Of a stretch of DNA of 64,000 nt, positions 40,780-50,637 are shown piece after piece. A model generated the notes under the pieces. That model was not told the origin of the DNA and did not search any database. It was given only the letters and a program-made list of their open reading frames with translations. A program made the position numbers and the translations under genes. How positions within the stretch are numbered: position 1 is the first letter of the stretch; each line of letters begins with the position of its first letter. The stretch comes from G963691885 sp963691885 (GTDB lineage Bacteria > Pseudomonadota > Alphaproteobacteria > UBA8366 > Aestuariispiraceae): the NCBI GenBank assembly GCA_963691885.1, contig OY829843.1, positions 3,720,001-3,784,000 of the forward strand, given 5' to 3'.

Positions 40780-42810
40780 ATGTCGCACGGAAGTCGTCAC
40801 CTCTTTGAACCAATTGATATCGGGCCAATACGGCTAGAGAACCGCATCATCATGGGATCCATGCATACCGGGCTGGAAGGGGGGGAAGGTCCGCTTGATC
40901 AACTGGCGACCTTTTACAGACGGCGAGCCGAGGGGGGTGTGGGCCTTATTGTGACAGGTGGCTTCGCGCCGAATTACGACGCAAACCTTGGAACCCCGCG
41001 TGAAGAGATGGCTAGCGCCGATGACGTCGCCCGCCACAAACCGGTAACACAAGCGGTGGAAAAGGCCGGGGGCAAGATCGCCCTGCAGATCCTGCATGCT
41101 GGACGGTACTCCTATCACGATCACAGTGTCTCGGCCTCTGCGATACGTTCCCCTATCAATCGAACGGCTCCACGCGCGCTGACGGACCCCGAGATTGAAC
41201 AGACAATTGATGATTACGTGAACTGTGCAATGAGGGCGCAGGAGGCGGGATATCATGGCGTCGAGATAATGGGATCGGAAGGCTATCTGATCACCCAGTT
41301 TTTGGCGGAACGGACCAATCACCGCGAAGACGAATGGGGTGGTGCGTTGGAAAACCGGATGCGGTTCGCGGTCGAGATTGTAAAGAGAACCAGGGCGCGG
41401 GTCGGGGAGGATTTCCTGATCATCTTCCGGCATTCTGCGCTTGATCTGGTTGACGGCGGAATGTCTGGAGAGGATACAAAAACGGTTGCCAAAGCAATTG
41501 AGGCGGCCGGTGCCGATATGATCAACACCGGGATCGGATGGCATGAGGCACAAATCCCGACAATTGCCCAACCTGTGCCAGCTGCGGCGTTCAGTTGGGC
41601 GACACGCCGCTTGAAAGAGGTGCTTTCCATTCCAGTTGCTGCTGCGAACCGTATTCATACCCCTGAGGATGCGGAAGCTGTCCTGGCGCGTGGTGACGCC
41701 GATCTGGTGTCGCTTGCCCGCCCGTTTCTAGCTGATCCGGATTTTGTAGAAAAGGCAAAGGCAGGGAAGCGATCTGATATCAATCTGTGCATTTCATGCA
41801 ATCAGGCCTGTCTCGACCATTACTTTATGGGCAAGTCAATTTCCTGCCTCGTCAATCCTGCCGCCGCCGATGAGGCGTCGTTTGAGGTCGGGAAATCCCA
41901 GAAGCCAAAAAAGATCGTTGTTGTCGGTGGCGGAATGGCCGGCATGGCCGCGGCAACAACCGCTGCGGAACGGGGGCATGATGTTACCTTGTATGAGGGT
42001 GCTGACGTTCTGGGTGGTCAATTCAATCTCGCCCGTAACGTCCCCGGAAAAGCCGTGTTTGGGGAAACCATTTCCTATTTCGAGAAGAGGATGAGGGATC
42101 TTGGTGTGACCTGTTTGTTGGGGGTAAAGGCCTCACCGGAAGAGGTACTTGCCCGGGACCCTGATCATTTGATCGTGGCAACCGGCGTATCGCCGCGTCG
42201 GCCCGATATAGCGGGAATAGGGCACCCGAAGGTCGTCACCTATACTCAGGCCCTGGAGGGGACGGCACCGATCGGCGAGAAGGTCGCGATTATCGGCGGT
42301 GGCGGCATTGCTTATGACGTTTCATTGTATCTCCTACACCGCACGGGAAATTATCACAGTGACATATCCTCCTTCAACAAACACTGGGGTATCGACCCGG
42401 AGAGCTTCGTGAATGGCGGATTGGTTGAGGTGGAGCGCGCTGATCAAAAAGCCAGTCACCAGATTACATTGTTGAAGCGCAGCGAAGGGCCCTTTGGTCG
42501 CACTTTGGGTCGTACAACCGGTTGGGTACATCGACGGGAGTTGCAGCGCGCCGGTGTCAAGACACTGGCAAACGTGATCTATGACCGGATCGATGATGAG
42601 GGCCTGCATTTCACAATGGGGGGCGAGGCCCGGCTGCTCGAATGTGACACGGTCATTCTCTGTGCCGGTCAGGACAGTGTCAGTGACCTGATGGACAGCG
42701 ATTTGCTGGCACATCTGAAGCGGCAATCAATCGGTGGTGCCCATTATAGCGCGGAATTGGACGCGAAGCGGGCCATTGACGAAGGGACACGGCTGGCAAT
42801 CAGTTTGTGA
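40780..42810 (+). CDS. NADH:flavin oxidoreductase, 2,4-dienoyl-CoA-reductase-like
   Basis: A 676-residue multidomain flavoprotein: OYE-type TIM barrel (about 1-350, FMN), a [4Fe-4S] segment ('CISCNQACLDHYFMGKSISCLVNPA' in part, four Cys), and C-terminal FAD/NAD(P) domains ('VVVGGGMAGMAAATTAAERG', 'KVAIIGGGGIAYDV'). The barrel has 'LQILHAGRYSYH' and 'GVEIMGSEGYLITQFLAERTNHREDEWGG' (shortened). The architecture is that of FadH and trimethylamine dehydrogenase relatives. It is likely to reduce an enoyl substrate or demethylate an amine. Co-transcribed with the GGT-like gene. Confidence 0.9.
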   Translation: MSHGSRHLFEPIDIGPIRLENRIIMGSMHTGLEGGEGPLDQLATFYRRRAEGGVGLIVTGGFAPNYDANLGTPREEMASADDVARHKPVTQAVEKAGGKIALQILHAGRYSYHDHSVSASAIRSPINRTAPRALTDPEIEQTIDDYVNCAMRAQEAGYHGVEIMGSEGYLITQFLAERTNHREDEWGGALENRMRFAVEIVKRTRARVGEDFLIIFRHSALDLVDGGMSGEDTKTVAKAIEAAGADMINTGIGWHEAQIPTIAQPVPAAAFSWATRRLKEVLSIPVAAANRIHTPEDAEAVLARGDADLVSLARPFLADPDFVEKAKAGKRSDINLCISCNQACLDHYFMGKSISCLVNPAAADEASFEVGKSQKPKKIVVVGGGMAGMAAATTAAERGHDVTLYEGADVLGGQFNLARNVPGKAVFGETISYFEKRMRDLGVTCLLGVKASPEEVLARDPDHLIVATGVSPRRPDIAGIGHPKVVTYTQALEGTAPIGEKVAIIGGGGIAYDVSLYLLHRTGNYHSDISSFNKHWGIDPESFVNGGLVEVERADQKASHQITLLKRSEGPFGRTLGRTTGWVHRRELQRAGVKTLANVIYDRIDDEGLHFTMGGEARLLECDTVILCAGQDSVSDLMDSDLLAHLKRQSIGGAHYSAELDAKRAIDEGTRLAISL

Positions 42811-42840
42811 TTTAGATTGCCCGCCGGTGATTTGTTGTGT

Positions 42841-44214
42841 TCAGACCTGTTCCAGCGCGTCGTGCTTTGTCGGTATCGTCGCGCTTACTGTGGCACCGGA
42901 TTGCGCCTCTTCCAGCGCTTCTAGATTACCGCCATGCAATTCGATCAGCCTCTTGCATTCGGCAAGGCCAATCCCGAACCCCTTTTGCTCGTCCGCGACG
43001 AAGGCATCCTCAGCACTGAATGGCATTCCGAACCCTTCTAACGCTGCCTCGGAAAACCCGGGGCCGGTATCGGCAACAGTGAACCGGATATCAGCCTCAG
43101 GGGCTTCATCAAGTGTGAGGGTTATCGTCCCGTTCGGGGGGGTAAATTTTAGTGCATTTGCAGAGAGGTTGTTCAAGACCCGCATAATTGCTCGTGGGTC
43201 GCACTCCGCCATGACCGCTGTCGCTGGCGTCTGACATTCAATGTTGATATCCAGCGCCGCTGCTTTCTCTTTTACCGTCGAGCAGAACTCACCGAACAAT
43301 TCGATGATATCTGTCTGTGCAACGTTGAGTGTATAATTCTCCTGCTCGATGGCGTCGAACGCGAGCAGGCGATCCACGTATGATAGCAGCGATTTTCCGC
43401 TGCTCTGGATCAACTCGACATATTCTTTGTTCTTTTGGGATCCGAGGGAACCGAAATACTCGCCCTGAAGGATCTCGGAGAATCCAAGGATTGCGTTCAG
43501 TGGCGTTCTGAGGTCATGGCTCATGGAAGACAGAAAGTTTGATTTTGCGCGGTTGGCGTTTTCTGCCCGTTCTTTCTCTTGAATCAACAAAGCTCTGGCA
43601 TCCAGGCGTTCCTGATACAGGCGCTCAGAGCGAACCAGTGCTGCCGTCGTCGCGATGATAGGCTGGATGTAATCGCGCAACGACACGCGATATCCACCGC
43701 GTCTGTTTGCAAGCGCGATAAAACCTATGAGGTTTGGTCCATCCGAAAGCGGTATACACATCATCGACTTGTAGGATCTGGCCGAGATCGGCATGGGTTC
43801 GCTGTGGGCCTTTGAGCGAACAGTGTTCTCTATGACTAATTCATTCGTCGTGCTCGCCTGTCGAATTGAGTCTTCCAGAACTCCAAAAGTACTCAGATCG
43901 AAATCGGCAGCTCTTCCTGATTTCACCTTTGAGCAGTCATGAGTGGCGAGATTGGCAGAATGTATAACCGCTTTCGGGTTATCTGTTGAGATAGGGCTGG
44001 CGAATCCGGCAATGACGCCGAACTCACTTTCGGTCACATCCTGTATCAGCTTCAGCATCTTACCGAAAACCGTGTCAGGATCAGTTCCGGACAGGTATTC
44101 GGTCTGGATTTCCGTGATGATCTCAAGGAAGTCTCGATCCGTACGATATGTACCTGTGTTGTTTCTTACAGTTATAATCATCTGGCTATCATTCGCTCGC
44201 AATTGCCGAAGCAT
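42841..44214 (-). CDS. GAF-domain sensor histidine kinase
   Basis: About 457 residues from ATG 44214 (a TTG seven codons earlier also opens the frame; neither has a good ribosome-binding site). It has no membrane segment. Domains: a GAF-like sensor (about 30-195, 'YKSMMCIPLSDGPNLIGFIALANR' in part), a coiled linker, HisKA dimerisation domain with the phospho-accepting His in 'SMSHDLRTPLNAILGFSEIL', and HATPase with 'NLSANALKFT', 'VADTGPGF' and 'GFGIGLAECKRLIELHGG'. No response regulator is adjacent. It is divergent from the RND efflux genes (about 300 bases between) and may control them through an unlinked partner. Confidence 0.9.
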   Translation of the reverse strand: MLRQLRANDSQMIITVRNNTGTYRTDRDFLEIITEIQTEYLSGTDPDTVFGKMLKLIQDVTESEFGVIAGFASPISTDNPKAVIHSANLATHDCSKVKSGRAADFDLSTFGVLEDSIRQASTTNELVIENTVRSKAHSEPMPISARSYKSMMCIPLSDGPNLIGFIALANRRGGYRVSLRDYIQPIIATTAALVRSERLYQERLDARALLIQEKERAENANRAKSNFLSSMSHDLRTPLNAILGFSEILQGEYFGSLGSQKNKEYVELIQSSGKSLLSYVDRLLAFDAIEQENYTLNVAQTDIIELFGEFCSTVKEKAAALDINIECQTPATAVMAECDPRAIMRVLNNLSANALKFTPPNGTITLTLDEAPEADIRFTVADTGPGFSEAALEGFGMPFSAEDAFVADEQKGFGIGLAECKRLIELHGGNLEALEEAQSGATVSATIPTKHDALEQV

Positions 44215-44512
44215 GTTTTTACTGAGTGTTAACAATTACTGTATTTCAATGCTTGAGAGGCGAATTTTATTCGAAAACAATAATATTTCTATTTTTGATG
44301 AAATTTCATTTATCAAACACGTTTAAGGTGTTTTGTTGTTCTAGGTGGCAGTTTCTGCCCGTTGCAGACTGTTTTGGCAGATGAGATGAGACTTCAATTT
44401 ACAGATCGTCATCGGATTGCATCAATTTTTTGATTCCTCAACTAACGCGACCGGGGTTACTGTAACCAACAGTGGTAGATTGGTAGTTCGTGGTTCCTGG
44501 GAGGGCCGAAAA

Positions 44513-45754
44513 TTGCGTAGTTTCAGTGGATTGATTTCAGAGGTGCCGCCTCGGCGGATTGCATCATTTGGATTGATGATTGTTTTTGGTCTGGTCCTGG
44601 TTGGATGTGGTGAAGAGAATACCTATGTCGCACCACCGCCGCCCAAGGTAACCGTTGCATTGCCGGTTCTGGAAGAGGTCACCGATTATCTTGAGTTCAC
44701 CGGCACCACTGAAGCCGCAGCGCATGTTGATATCCCGGCCCGCGTACCGGGCACTTTGGAGGTTGTTCATTTTGAACCGGGATCACCGGTTCAGGCTGGC
44801 GATCTTCTGTTCACCATCGACCCCCAGGAATATCAGGCAGAGGTGGCGATTGCAGAGGCCAATCTCGCTCAGACGCAAGCCGTGCAGACGGATGCTGACA
44901 AGTCGCTGGAGCGTGCAAAGGCGCTTCTCTCTCGCGGAAACGTCTCCCAGGCCAGTTTCGACGAAGCACAAGCCAAGGCATTGACCGCGGCGGCGGATGT
45001 AAAGGCTGCGCAGGCGAATTTGCAAAAGGCCCGCATCGATCTTGGCTATACCTCGATCACGGCGCCGATCAGCGGTAGGGTTGGTCGCAATTTTGTTGAT
45101 GTCGGTAATCTGGTCGGAAGCGGCGACAATATACTGCTGGCAGACATAACAACCTATGATCCGATTTATGTGATCTTCACCTTGAACGAGCTCGACCTGT
45201 TGGAGGTCCTGGCCCGTTTTCGCGCTGAAATGGAAAGTGCGGGGCTGGATCCAGACAGTCCAGCCGGGCAGTCCAGTGTGCGATTGCCCCTTGAAATGGC
45301 GCTGTCGAATGAAAACGGCTTTCCCCGGACCGGCTTTGTTGATTATGCAGAATCCGCCGTTGATCCCGATACGGGAACGATGCAGGTCCGCGGCATTTTT
45401 CAGAACCCAGGGGCCATTCCGCAAATACTGCCGGGTCTTTTCACGCGTGTGCGCATGGCGCTTGGAAGCCGTCCAGACCTGCCGCTGGTTGCAGAGCAGG
45501 CCGTTGGTAGCGATCAGGGCGGACAGTTTCTGTTGGTGGTCAATGATGAAAACACGGTTGAAAAGCGACCGGTGCGTCTTGGCGCGCTAATTGACGGGTT
45601 GCGAGTGATTGAAGAGGGCATCACACCTCAAGACAGGGTGGTGGTGAACGGGACTCAACGGGCGCGCCCGGGGGCACCTGTTGAGCCGAGTCTGGTTGAG
45701 ATGTCTTCCCTCCGGATTTCGGTGCGGTTTGCCGATGCCGCCAACGCGCAATAA
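44513..45754 (+). CDS. RND efflux membrane-fusion lipoprotein
   Basis: About 413 residues from TTG 44513, which follows a GGGAGGG ribosome-binding site; this start places a short positive N-terminus and one hydrophobic segment right before the lipobox 'LVGCGE', as expected of an outer-leaflet-anchored adaptor. It then shows the HlyD/MFP layout: beta-barrel, lipoyl halves ('VDIPARVPGTLEVVHF', 'LGYTSITAPISGRVGRNFVDVGNLV'), an alpha hairpin (about 90-150, 'AQTQAVQTDADKSLERAKALL'), and 'VDPDTGTMQVRGIFQNP'. It bridges the RND pump encoded 12 bases downstream to an outer-membrane channel not present here. Confidence 0.9.
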   Translation: MRSFSGLISEVPPRRIASFGLMIVFGLVLVGCGEENTYVAPPPPKVTVALPVLEEVTDYLEFTGTTEAAAHVDIPARVPGTLEVVHFEPGSPVQAGDLLFTIDPQEYQAEVAIAEANLAQTQAVQTDADKSLERAKALLSRGNVSQASFDEAQAKALTAAADVKAAQANLQKARIDLGYTSITAPISGRVGRNFVDVGNLVGSGDNILLADITTYDPIYVIFTLNELDLLEVLARFRAEMESAGLDPDSPAGQSSVRLPLEMALSNENGFPRTGFVDYAESAVDPDTGTMQVRGIFQNPGAIPQILPGLFTRVRMALGSRPDLPLVAEQAVGSDQGGQFLLVVNDENTVEKRPVRLGALIDGLRVIEEGITPQDRVVVNGTQRARPGAPVEPSLVEMSSLRISVRFADAANAQ

Positions 45755-45766
45755 CGGGCAGCAGAG

Positions 45767-48700
45767 ATGATTTCAAAATTCTTCATTGATCGTCCGGTTT
45801 TTGCCTGGGTGATATCCATCGTTGTTGTGATTGCGGGTCTGTCGACATTCTTCACCCTTCCCGTGTCCCAGTACCCGGAAATCACGCCGCCCACCGTCTC
45901 TGTTTCCGCCGTCTATCCCGGCGCAAATGCCGAGGTTGTTTCCCAAACCGTTGCTGCGCCAATCGAGCAACAGGTCAATGGGGTAGAGAACATGATCTAT
46001 ATGTCCTCTACCAGTGCTAGCGACGGCTCCTACACGCTGACCGTCAGCTTTGAAGTCGGTACGGATCTGGATACAGCCCAGGTTTTGGTGCAGAACCGGG
46101 TCGCGCTGGCCGAGGCCGGGCTGCCAGAGGAAGTGACCCGCCAGGGTGTCAGCACGAAGAAAAAATCGACGGGCATCTTGCTGATTGCGTCTCTGTTCTC
46201 TGAAGACGATCGGTATGACGGACTGTTCCTCAGCAACTACGCCACCCTGAATCTGCGCGATGAGTTGAGCCGGATTGACGGTGTCGGAGATCTGTCGATC
46301 TTTCCCAGCAGTGATTACAGCATGCGGGTTTGGCTGGATCCCCAAAAACTGCAGACAAGGGGCATGTCGGTTAGCGAGGTGACCTCCGCCATCCGGGAAC
46401 AGAATGTGCAGGTTGCAGCCGGTCAAATTGGCCAGCCACCAACGCCAAGCGGCCAGAGCTTTCAATATGTGGTCAATGTTCTGGGTCGGTTGAGCGATGT
46501 TGAGCAGTTTGAACAGATCATCGTCAAGACCGGCGATAACGGTCAGATCACCCGCCTCGGCGACATTGCCCGAATTGAACTTGGCGGCAAGAGTTATACC
46601 ATCAATTCAAGACTGGGGGGGCGGGAATCGGCCTCTGTACTGGTGTATCAATTGCCCGGTGCCAATGCCCTCGAGGTTGCCGAAAACGTTCGCGCAAAGC
46701 TGCAAGAGATCTCGGAGAGGTTTCCGGAAGGGCTTGACTATCGCATCCCGTACGACACGACGATATTCGTCGCACAGTCGATCGAAGAGGTCTATGTGAC
46801 CCTTTTTCAGGCTGGGCTGCTGGTCTTTGTGGTTCTCTTCCTCTTCTTGCAGGATTGGCGCGCGACCCTGATCCCCGCCATCACCATTCCGGTCTCGCTT
46901 ATCGGAACGTTTACGGTCATGGCGATGTTGGGGTTCTCGCTGAATATGCTGACCCTGTTTGGTCTGGTGCTGGCCATCGGGGTCGTGGTGGATGATTCCA
47001 TTGTCGTGGTGGAAGCCACGGCCAAGAAGATTGAAGGCGGAATGACGGCCAGGGCAGCAGCGATCGAAGCGATGACAGAGGTGACGGGCCCGATTGTCGC
47101 AACGACCCTCGTCCTGTTGGCGGTCTTTGTTCCAGCCGCCTTCCTGCCGGGCATTACCGGTCAGATGTATCAGCAGTTTGCCCTGACCATCGCGATTGCA
47201 ACAGTGTTCAGCTCGGTGAACGCATTGACCCTGAGCCCGATGCTTTCAGCCGCTCTGTTGCGACCGCTCTCGGACAAGAAGAATGCTTTCTTCCGGGGCT
47301 TCGACGCGGTCTTCAGCCGTATGGAGAATGGGTATCTGTCGATTGCGAAAACGCTGTTGAGGCGGTCGGCCTTTGTCATGATTGTCTTTGTCGGACTGCT
47401 TGGTCTGACAGGGTGGCAGTTCAACAAGATCCCGACCGGTTTCCTGCCAACAGAAGATCAGGGCTATCTCATCGGGAACGTGCAACTGCCTGATGGCGCG
47501 TCTCTGGAGCGCACGGGACGGGTTCTTGACCGGATTGACGAGATCCTGGGTCAAACCCCGGGTATTGAAGACTGGGTCTCTATCGGGGGTTTCTCGCTGA
47601 TTGACGGGACGGCATCTTCAAATGCCGCAACGCTGTTTATCATTATGGACCCTTACGAGGAACGCACTGATCCCTCACTCTCGCAATATGGGATTCTGCA
47701 GCGCATTCAGATGCAATTCGCCCAGATACAGGAATCGATTGCCTTTGTTTTCCCGCCTCCGGCAATCAACGGCCTGGGCGTGTCCAACGGTTTTCAGTTT
47801 CAGCTTCAGGACCGGGGTGATACGGGCATTCGCGAATTGCAGCGCATGGCGAACGAGATTGTCCAGTCCGGAAATGGCCAGACAGGGCTGACTGGTTTGA
47901 ACACAACGTTCCGCGCCGATGTTCCGCAGCTCTTTGCAGAAGTCGACCGAGAGAAAGCGAAGGAGCTTGGCCTTCCGCTAACCGAGGTATTTGGCACGCT
48001 GCAGGCCTATCTTGGCTCGCAATATGTCAACGACTTCAACAAATTTGGTCGGACATGGCAGGTCCAGATTCAGGCCGACCACAAATATCGCGCTGAACCC
48101 GAGGATATTCGGGCGCTCAATGTTCTCAACGATAAGGGCGAAATGGTGCCGGTTGGCGCGCTGGTATCCGTCGATCGCGTAACCGGGCCTTCGACAATCC
48201 TTCGGTATAATCTTTACCCGTCTGCATCAATCACGGGACAGGCGGCCCCCGGCTTTAGTTCAGGTGAGGCACTGATCCTGATGGAACAGATGGCGAATGC
48301 CACGCTGCCGAACACGATGGGCTTTGAATGGACCGGCATGTCATTCCAGGAACGTCAGGTTGGCTCAGAGGCCATTGTTATTTTCGCGCTGGGGATCCTT
48401 CTGATTTTCCTGGTCCTAGCCGCCCAATATGAAAGCTGGACCAACCCGGCCGCTGTGATTGCCGTGGTTCCACTGGCCGTGCTCGGGACGGTTGCCGCGC
48501 TGCTGGCCCGGGATTTTGACAACAATGTTTATACCCAGATCGGGATCCTGTTGCTGATCGGTCTGGCCAGCAAGAATGCCATCCTCATCGTCGAATTTGC
48601 CATTGCGGCGAGAGACGAGGGTAAATCCCTGATTGAGGCGGCTGAAACGGCGGCCTATTTGCGGTTCCGTCCGATCCTGATGACCGCGATCTCTTCCATC

Positions 48701-48910
48701 GCCGGGTTCATGCCTTTGGTCGTGGCGGCGGGAGCAGGGGCGGCATCCAGACAGGCGCTTGGAACCGCGGTTGTTGGCGGCATGATCGCTGCGACGATTA
48801 TGTCGCTGCTCTTCACGCCGGTTTTCTTTGTTATTTTGCGGCGCATGGGTGACTTCTTCGGCAAGAAGAAATTACCTGAAAAACCGGAAGCGACAGAGCC
48901 GGCGGAGTGA
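45767..48910 (+). CDS. RND multidrug efflux pump (HAE1 family)
   Basis: A 1047-residue inner-membrane transporter with twelve membrane helices and two large periplasmic loops. It begins 'FFIDRPVFAWVISIVVVIAGL'. The proton-relay Asp pair is visible in 'GVVVDDSIVVVEA'. Other family phrases are 'SSTSASDGSYTLTVSFEVGTD', 'FLFLQDWRATLIP', 'GFLPTEDQGYLI' and 'IGLASKNAILIVEFA'. With the adaptor gene upstream it forms an AcrAB/MexAB-like pump; an outer-membrane channel gene is missing and must be shared or elsewhere. Confidence 0.95.
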   Translation: MISKFFIDRPVFAWVISIVVVIAGLSTFFTLPVSQYPEITPPTVSVSAVYPGANAEVVSQTVAAPIEQQVNGVENMIYMSSTSASDGSYTLTVSFEVGTDLDTAQVLVQNRVALAEAGLPEEVTRQGVSTKKKSTGILLIASLFSEDDRYDGLFLSNYATLNLRDELSRIDGVGDLSIFPSSDYSMRVWLDPQKLQTRGMSVSEVTSAIREQNVQVAAGQIGQPPTPSGQSFQYVVNVLGRLSDVEQFEQIIVKTGDNGQITRLGDIARIELGGKSYTINSRLGGRESASVLVYQLPGANALEVAENVRAKLQEISERFPEGLDYRIPYDTTIFVAQSIEEVYVTLFQAGLLVFVVLFLFLQDWRATLIPAITIPVSLIGTFTVMAMLGFSLNMLTLFGLVLAIGVVVDDSIVVVEATAKKIEGGMTARAAAIEAMTEVTGPIVATTLVLLAVFVPAAFLPGITGQMYQQFALTIAIATVFSSVNALTLSPMLSAALLRPLSDKKNAFFRGFDAVFSRMENGYLSIAKTLLRRSAFVMIVFVGLLGLTGWQFNKIPTGFLPTEDQGYLIGNVQLPDGASLERTGRVLDRIDEILGQTPGIEDWVSIGGFSLIDGTASSNAATLFIIMDPYEERTDPSLSQYGILQRIQMQFAQIQESIAFVFPPPAINGLGVSNGFQFQLQDRGDTGIRELQRMANEIVQSGNGQTGLTGLNTTFRADVPQLFAEVDREKAKELGLPLTEVFGTLQAYLGSQYVNDFNKFGRTWQVQIQADHKYRAEPEDIRALNVLNDKGEMVPVGALVSVDRVTGPSTILRYNLYPSASITGQAAPGFSSGEALILMEQMANATLPNTMGFEWTGMSFQERQVGSEAIVIFALGILLIFLVLAAQYESWTNPAAVIAVVPLAVLGTVAALLARDFDNNVYTQIGILLLIGLASKNAILIVEFAIAARDEGKSLIEAAETAAYLRFRPILMTAISSIAGFMPLVVAAGAGAASRQALGTAVVGGMIAATIMSLLFTPVFFVILRRMGDFFGKKKLPEKPEATEPAE

Positions 48911-48919
48911 TCTTGTAGT

Positions 48920-49723
48920 CTAAGGGGATGGATCCTCGAAATGGCCACGGGCGGCAAATCCGCCGCCTTGATAGCGAACGGCCGGGTCACTGTGATCGGG
49001 TTTCGGGAATTGCGACTCAATCTTTTCCCTGAAGATTTCTGAACTGTCTTTTGGGGTCCAACCCAGGAACTGGGCATGAGTGTTGTCCCACCAGGTTTCC
49101 CGATTGTTCGAGACGCCATAGACCATTGCTGCTGTCGTCCTATCTGCGTCAAAGATCGCCTTGATCAGGGCGATGAAATCCGCCGGGCTCAACCAGGTGG
49201 CCAACATGCGTCGGTCGAGGGGTTCGGGAAAACAGGACCCGATGCGAACCGAGACACTTTCGATATCGAACTTGTCCCAATAGTAGCGGGCCATAACCTC
49301 GCCATAGCATTTGGAAACGCCATACAGGCTGTCCGGACGGAAAGGACTGTCGCCGTCCAGTTTGGTTTCCCGCTCATGAAAGCCTATCGCGTGGTTGGAG
49401 CTTGCAAACATGATGCGGGGCTTGCCGGTTTGCCGCGCCGCTTCAAAAAGGTTGTAGGTACCTCGCAAATTTGATTCGAGAATGACCTCAAACGTGTTTT
49501 CAACACTCATCCCACCCAGATGGATAATGCCGTCGACACCGTCGACCAGATCCTTTACCGCATCCAGATTGGCCAGATCACAGGGAACAAACCGTTCGTG
49601 GTTCGCACAGTCGTCAATCTCCACCAAATCACTTAGGGTGACCCGATCTGCATAATCCACCAGTCCCGGGCGCAGAAGCTTGCCAAGTCCACCGGCGGCA
49701 CCGGTAATCAGAAGATGGGTCAT
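48920..49723 (-). CDS. udh: Uronate dehydrogenase
   Basis: A 267-residue SDR-fold enzyme that oxidises D-galacturonate or D-glucuronate to the aldaro-lactone with NAD+. It matches the Agrobacterium Udh pattern: 'LLITGAAGGLGKLLRPGL' (NAD site), 'GIIHLGGMSVENTFE', 'FASSNHAIGFHERE', Tyr/Lys of 'YGVSKCYGEVMARYYWDKF', 'VRIGSCFPEPLDRRML' and 'WWDNTHAQFLGW'. A GGAG site precedes the ATG. It is divergent from the FadR-type regulator and galactarolactone cycloisomerase genes, with which it forms the oxidative hexuronate route. Confidence 0.92.
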   Translation of the reverse strand: MTHLLITGAAGGLGKLLRPGLVDYADRVTLSDLVEIDDCANHERFVPCDLANLDAVKDLVDGVDGIIHLGGMSVENTFEVILESNLRGTYNLFEAARQTGKPRIMFASSNHAIGFHERETKLDGDSPFRPDSLYGVSKCYGEVMARYYWDKFDIESVSVRIGSCFPEPLDRRMLATWLSPADFIALIKAIFDADRTTAAMVYGVSNNRETWWDNTHAQFLGWTPKDSSEIFREKIESQFPKPDHSDPAVRYQGGGFAARGHFEDPSP

Positions 49724-49761
49724 TATAGTTCTCCATGCATTTCATCGGATCAGGCGATTTA

Positions 49762-49802
49762 ATATGATGATTTACAGTTCTACAAACGTTTTGATATGAT
49801 GA
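49762..49802. promoter_or_regulatory. Direct repeat ATATGATGA in the udh-regulator gap
   Basis: ATATGATGA occurs exactly at 49762-49770 and at 49794-49802, 32 bases apart (about three helical turns), in the gap between udh and the divergent regulator gene. A related sequence in reverse orientation lies before gci. The positions suggest an operator for the FadR-type regulator; no experiment supports it here. Confidence 0.5.
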
Positions 49803-49832
49803 ATTTGGGAAAATAAACGAAAAGGATCAGTT

Positions 49833-50558
49833 ATGGCTTCAATGCCACGCCCGAAGATGAGTTTGACAGAACAGCTGGCCAATGACCTGCGGGAGCGGAT
49901 TGTGGCGGGTGAGTACAAACCTGGTGACAAATTGCCGACGGAGCAGAAATTGGCGGCTGAGCATGGGGTCAGCCGTACCGTGGTTCGGGAAGCGGTCGCC
50001 GCGTTGCGGGCTGATGGCATGATTGAGGCACGGCAAGGCGCCGGTGTCTTTGTGTTGTCGCGGGAAGAGGCGGGGTCCAGGCCGCGCCTATGGGATGAAC
50101 GGGCGCAGACAATATCTTCCATCATCGAGATTCTGGAGCTGCGTGCGGCCGTCGAAATCGAAGCTGCCGGTCTCGCAGCGCAGCGGCGCTCGCCAGCGCA
50201 AGAGGCCAGAATCGTTGAAACCTATCACGCTATGGCGAAGCAACTGGAAGAGGGTGTGTCAACGGAACAAGGGGATTTTGAATTTCACACGGCCATCGCG
50301 CTCGCGACCAATAATCGGCAGTTCAAGGAATTCCTCGATTTCCTGGGTCGGCAGACAATCCCAAGGTCCCGTCACCGTGACAAGGACGAAAGTCGCGAAG
50401 CTGTTTTGGCCCGTGAAACCCGGTTGCTGGGTGAACATGAGGCGATCCTGCGGGCAATCTGCGCCCGGGATCCAGACGCGGCGCGGGACGCAATGCGTCA
50501 GCATTTGCGGGGCAGTTTGCAAAGGTACCGGGAACTTGCCATGCGGGTCGGGGCTTGA
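49833..50558 (+). CDS. FadR-subfamily GntR transcriptional regulator
   Basis: A 241-residue regulator. The N-terminal winged helix (about 8-75) has the GntR signature 'LRERIVAGEYKPGDKLPTEQKLAAEHGVSRTVVREAVAAL' in part; the C-terminal FCD domain (about 95-230) carries the metal-binding His/Asp pattern ('ELRAAVEIEAA', 'FHTAIALATNN', 'HEAILRAI', 'MRQHLRGSLQRY'). Members respond to sugar acids and repress uronate genes. An AAAAGGATC site precedes the ATG. It is divergent from udh and 79 bases upstream of gci, so hexuronate or an aldarate product is the likely effector. Confidence 0.92.
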   Translation: MASMPRPKMSLTEQLANDLRERIVAGEYKPGDKLPTEQKLAAEHGVSRTVVREAVAALRADGMIEARQGAGVFVLSREEAGSRPRLWDERAQTISSIIEILELRAAVEIEAAGLAAQRRSPAQEARIVETYHAMAKQLEEGVSTEQGDFEFHTAIALATNNRQFKEFLDFLGRQTIPRSRHRDKDESREAVLARETRLLGEHEAILRAICARDPDAARDAMRQHLRGSLQRYRELAMRVGA

Positions 50559-50581
50559 TCGCAATTCACTGCACAGTTGGG

Positions 50582-50589
50582 TCATCATA
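50582..50589. promoter_or_regulatory. Inverted copy of the TATGATGA motif before gci
   Basis: TCATCATA at 50582-50589 is the exact reverse complement of TATGATGA, the core of the direct repeats at 49762 and 49794. It lies 49 bases upstream of the gci start. This third copy links the two promoters of the putative hexuronate regulon. Confidence 0.42.
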
Positions 50590-50637
50590 CGAATTAGCCC
50601 CATCCGAAGGGCAACGAAAAATTTTCCGGGGAAGCAA

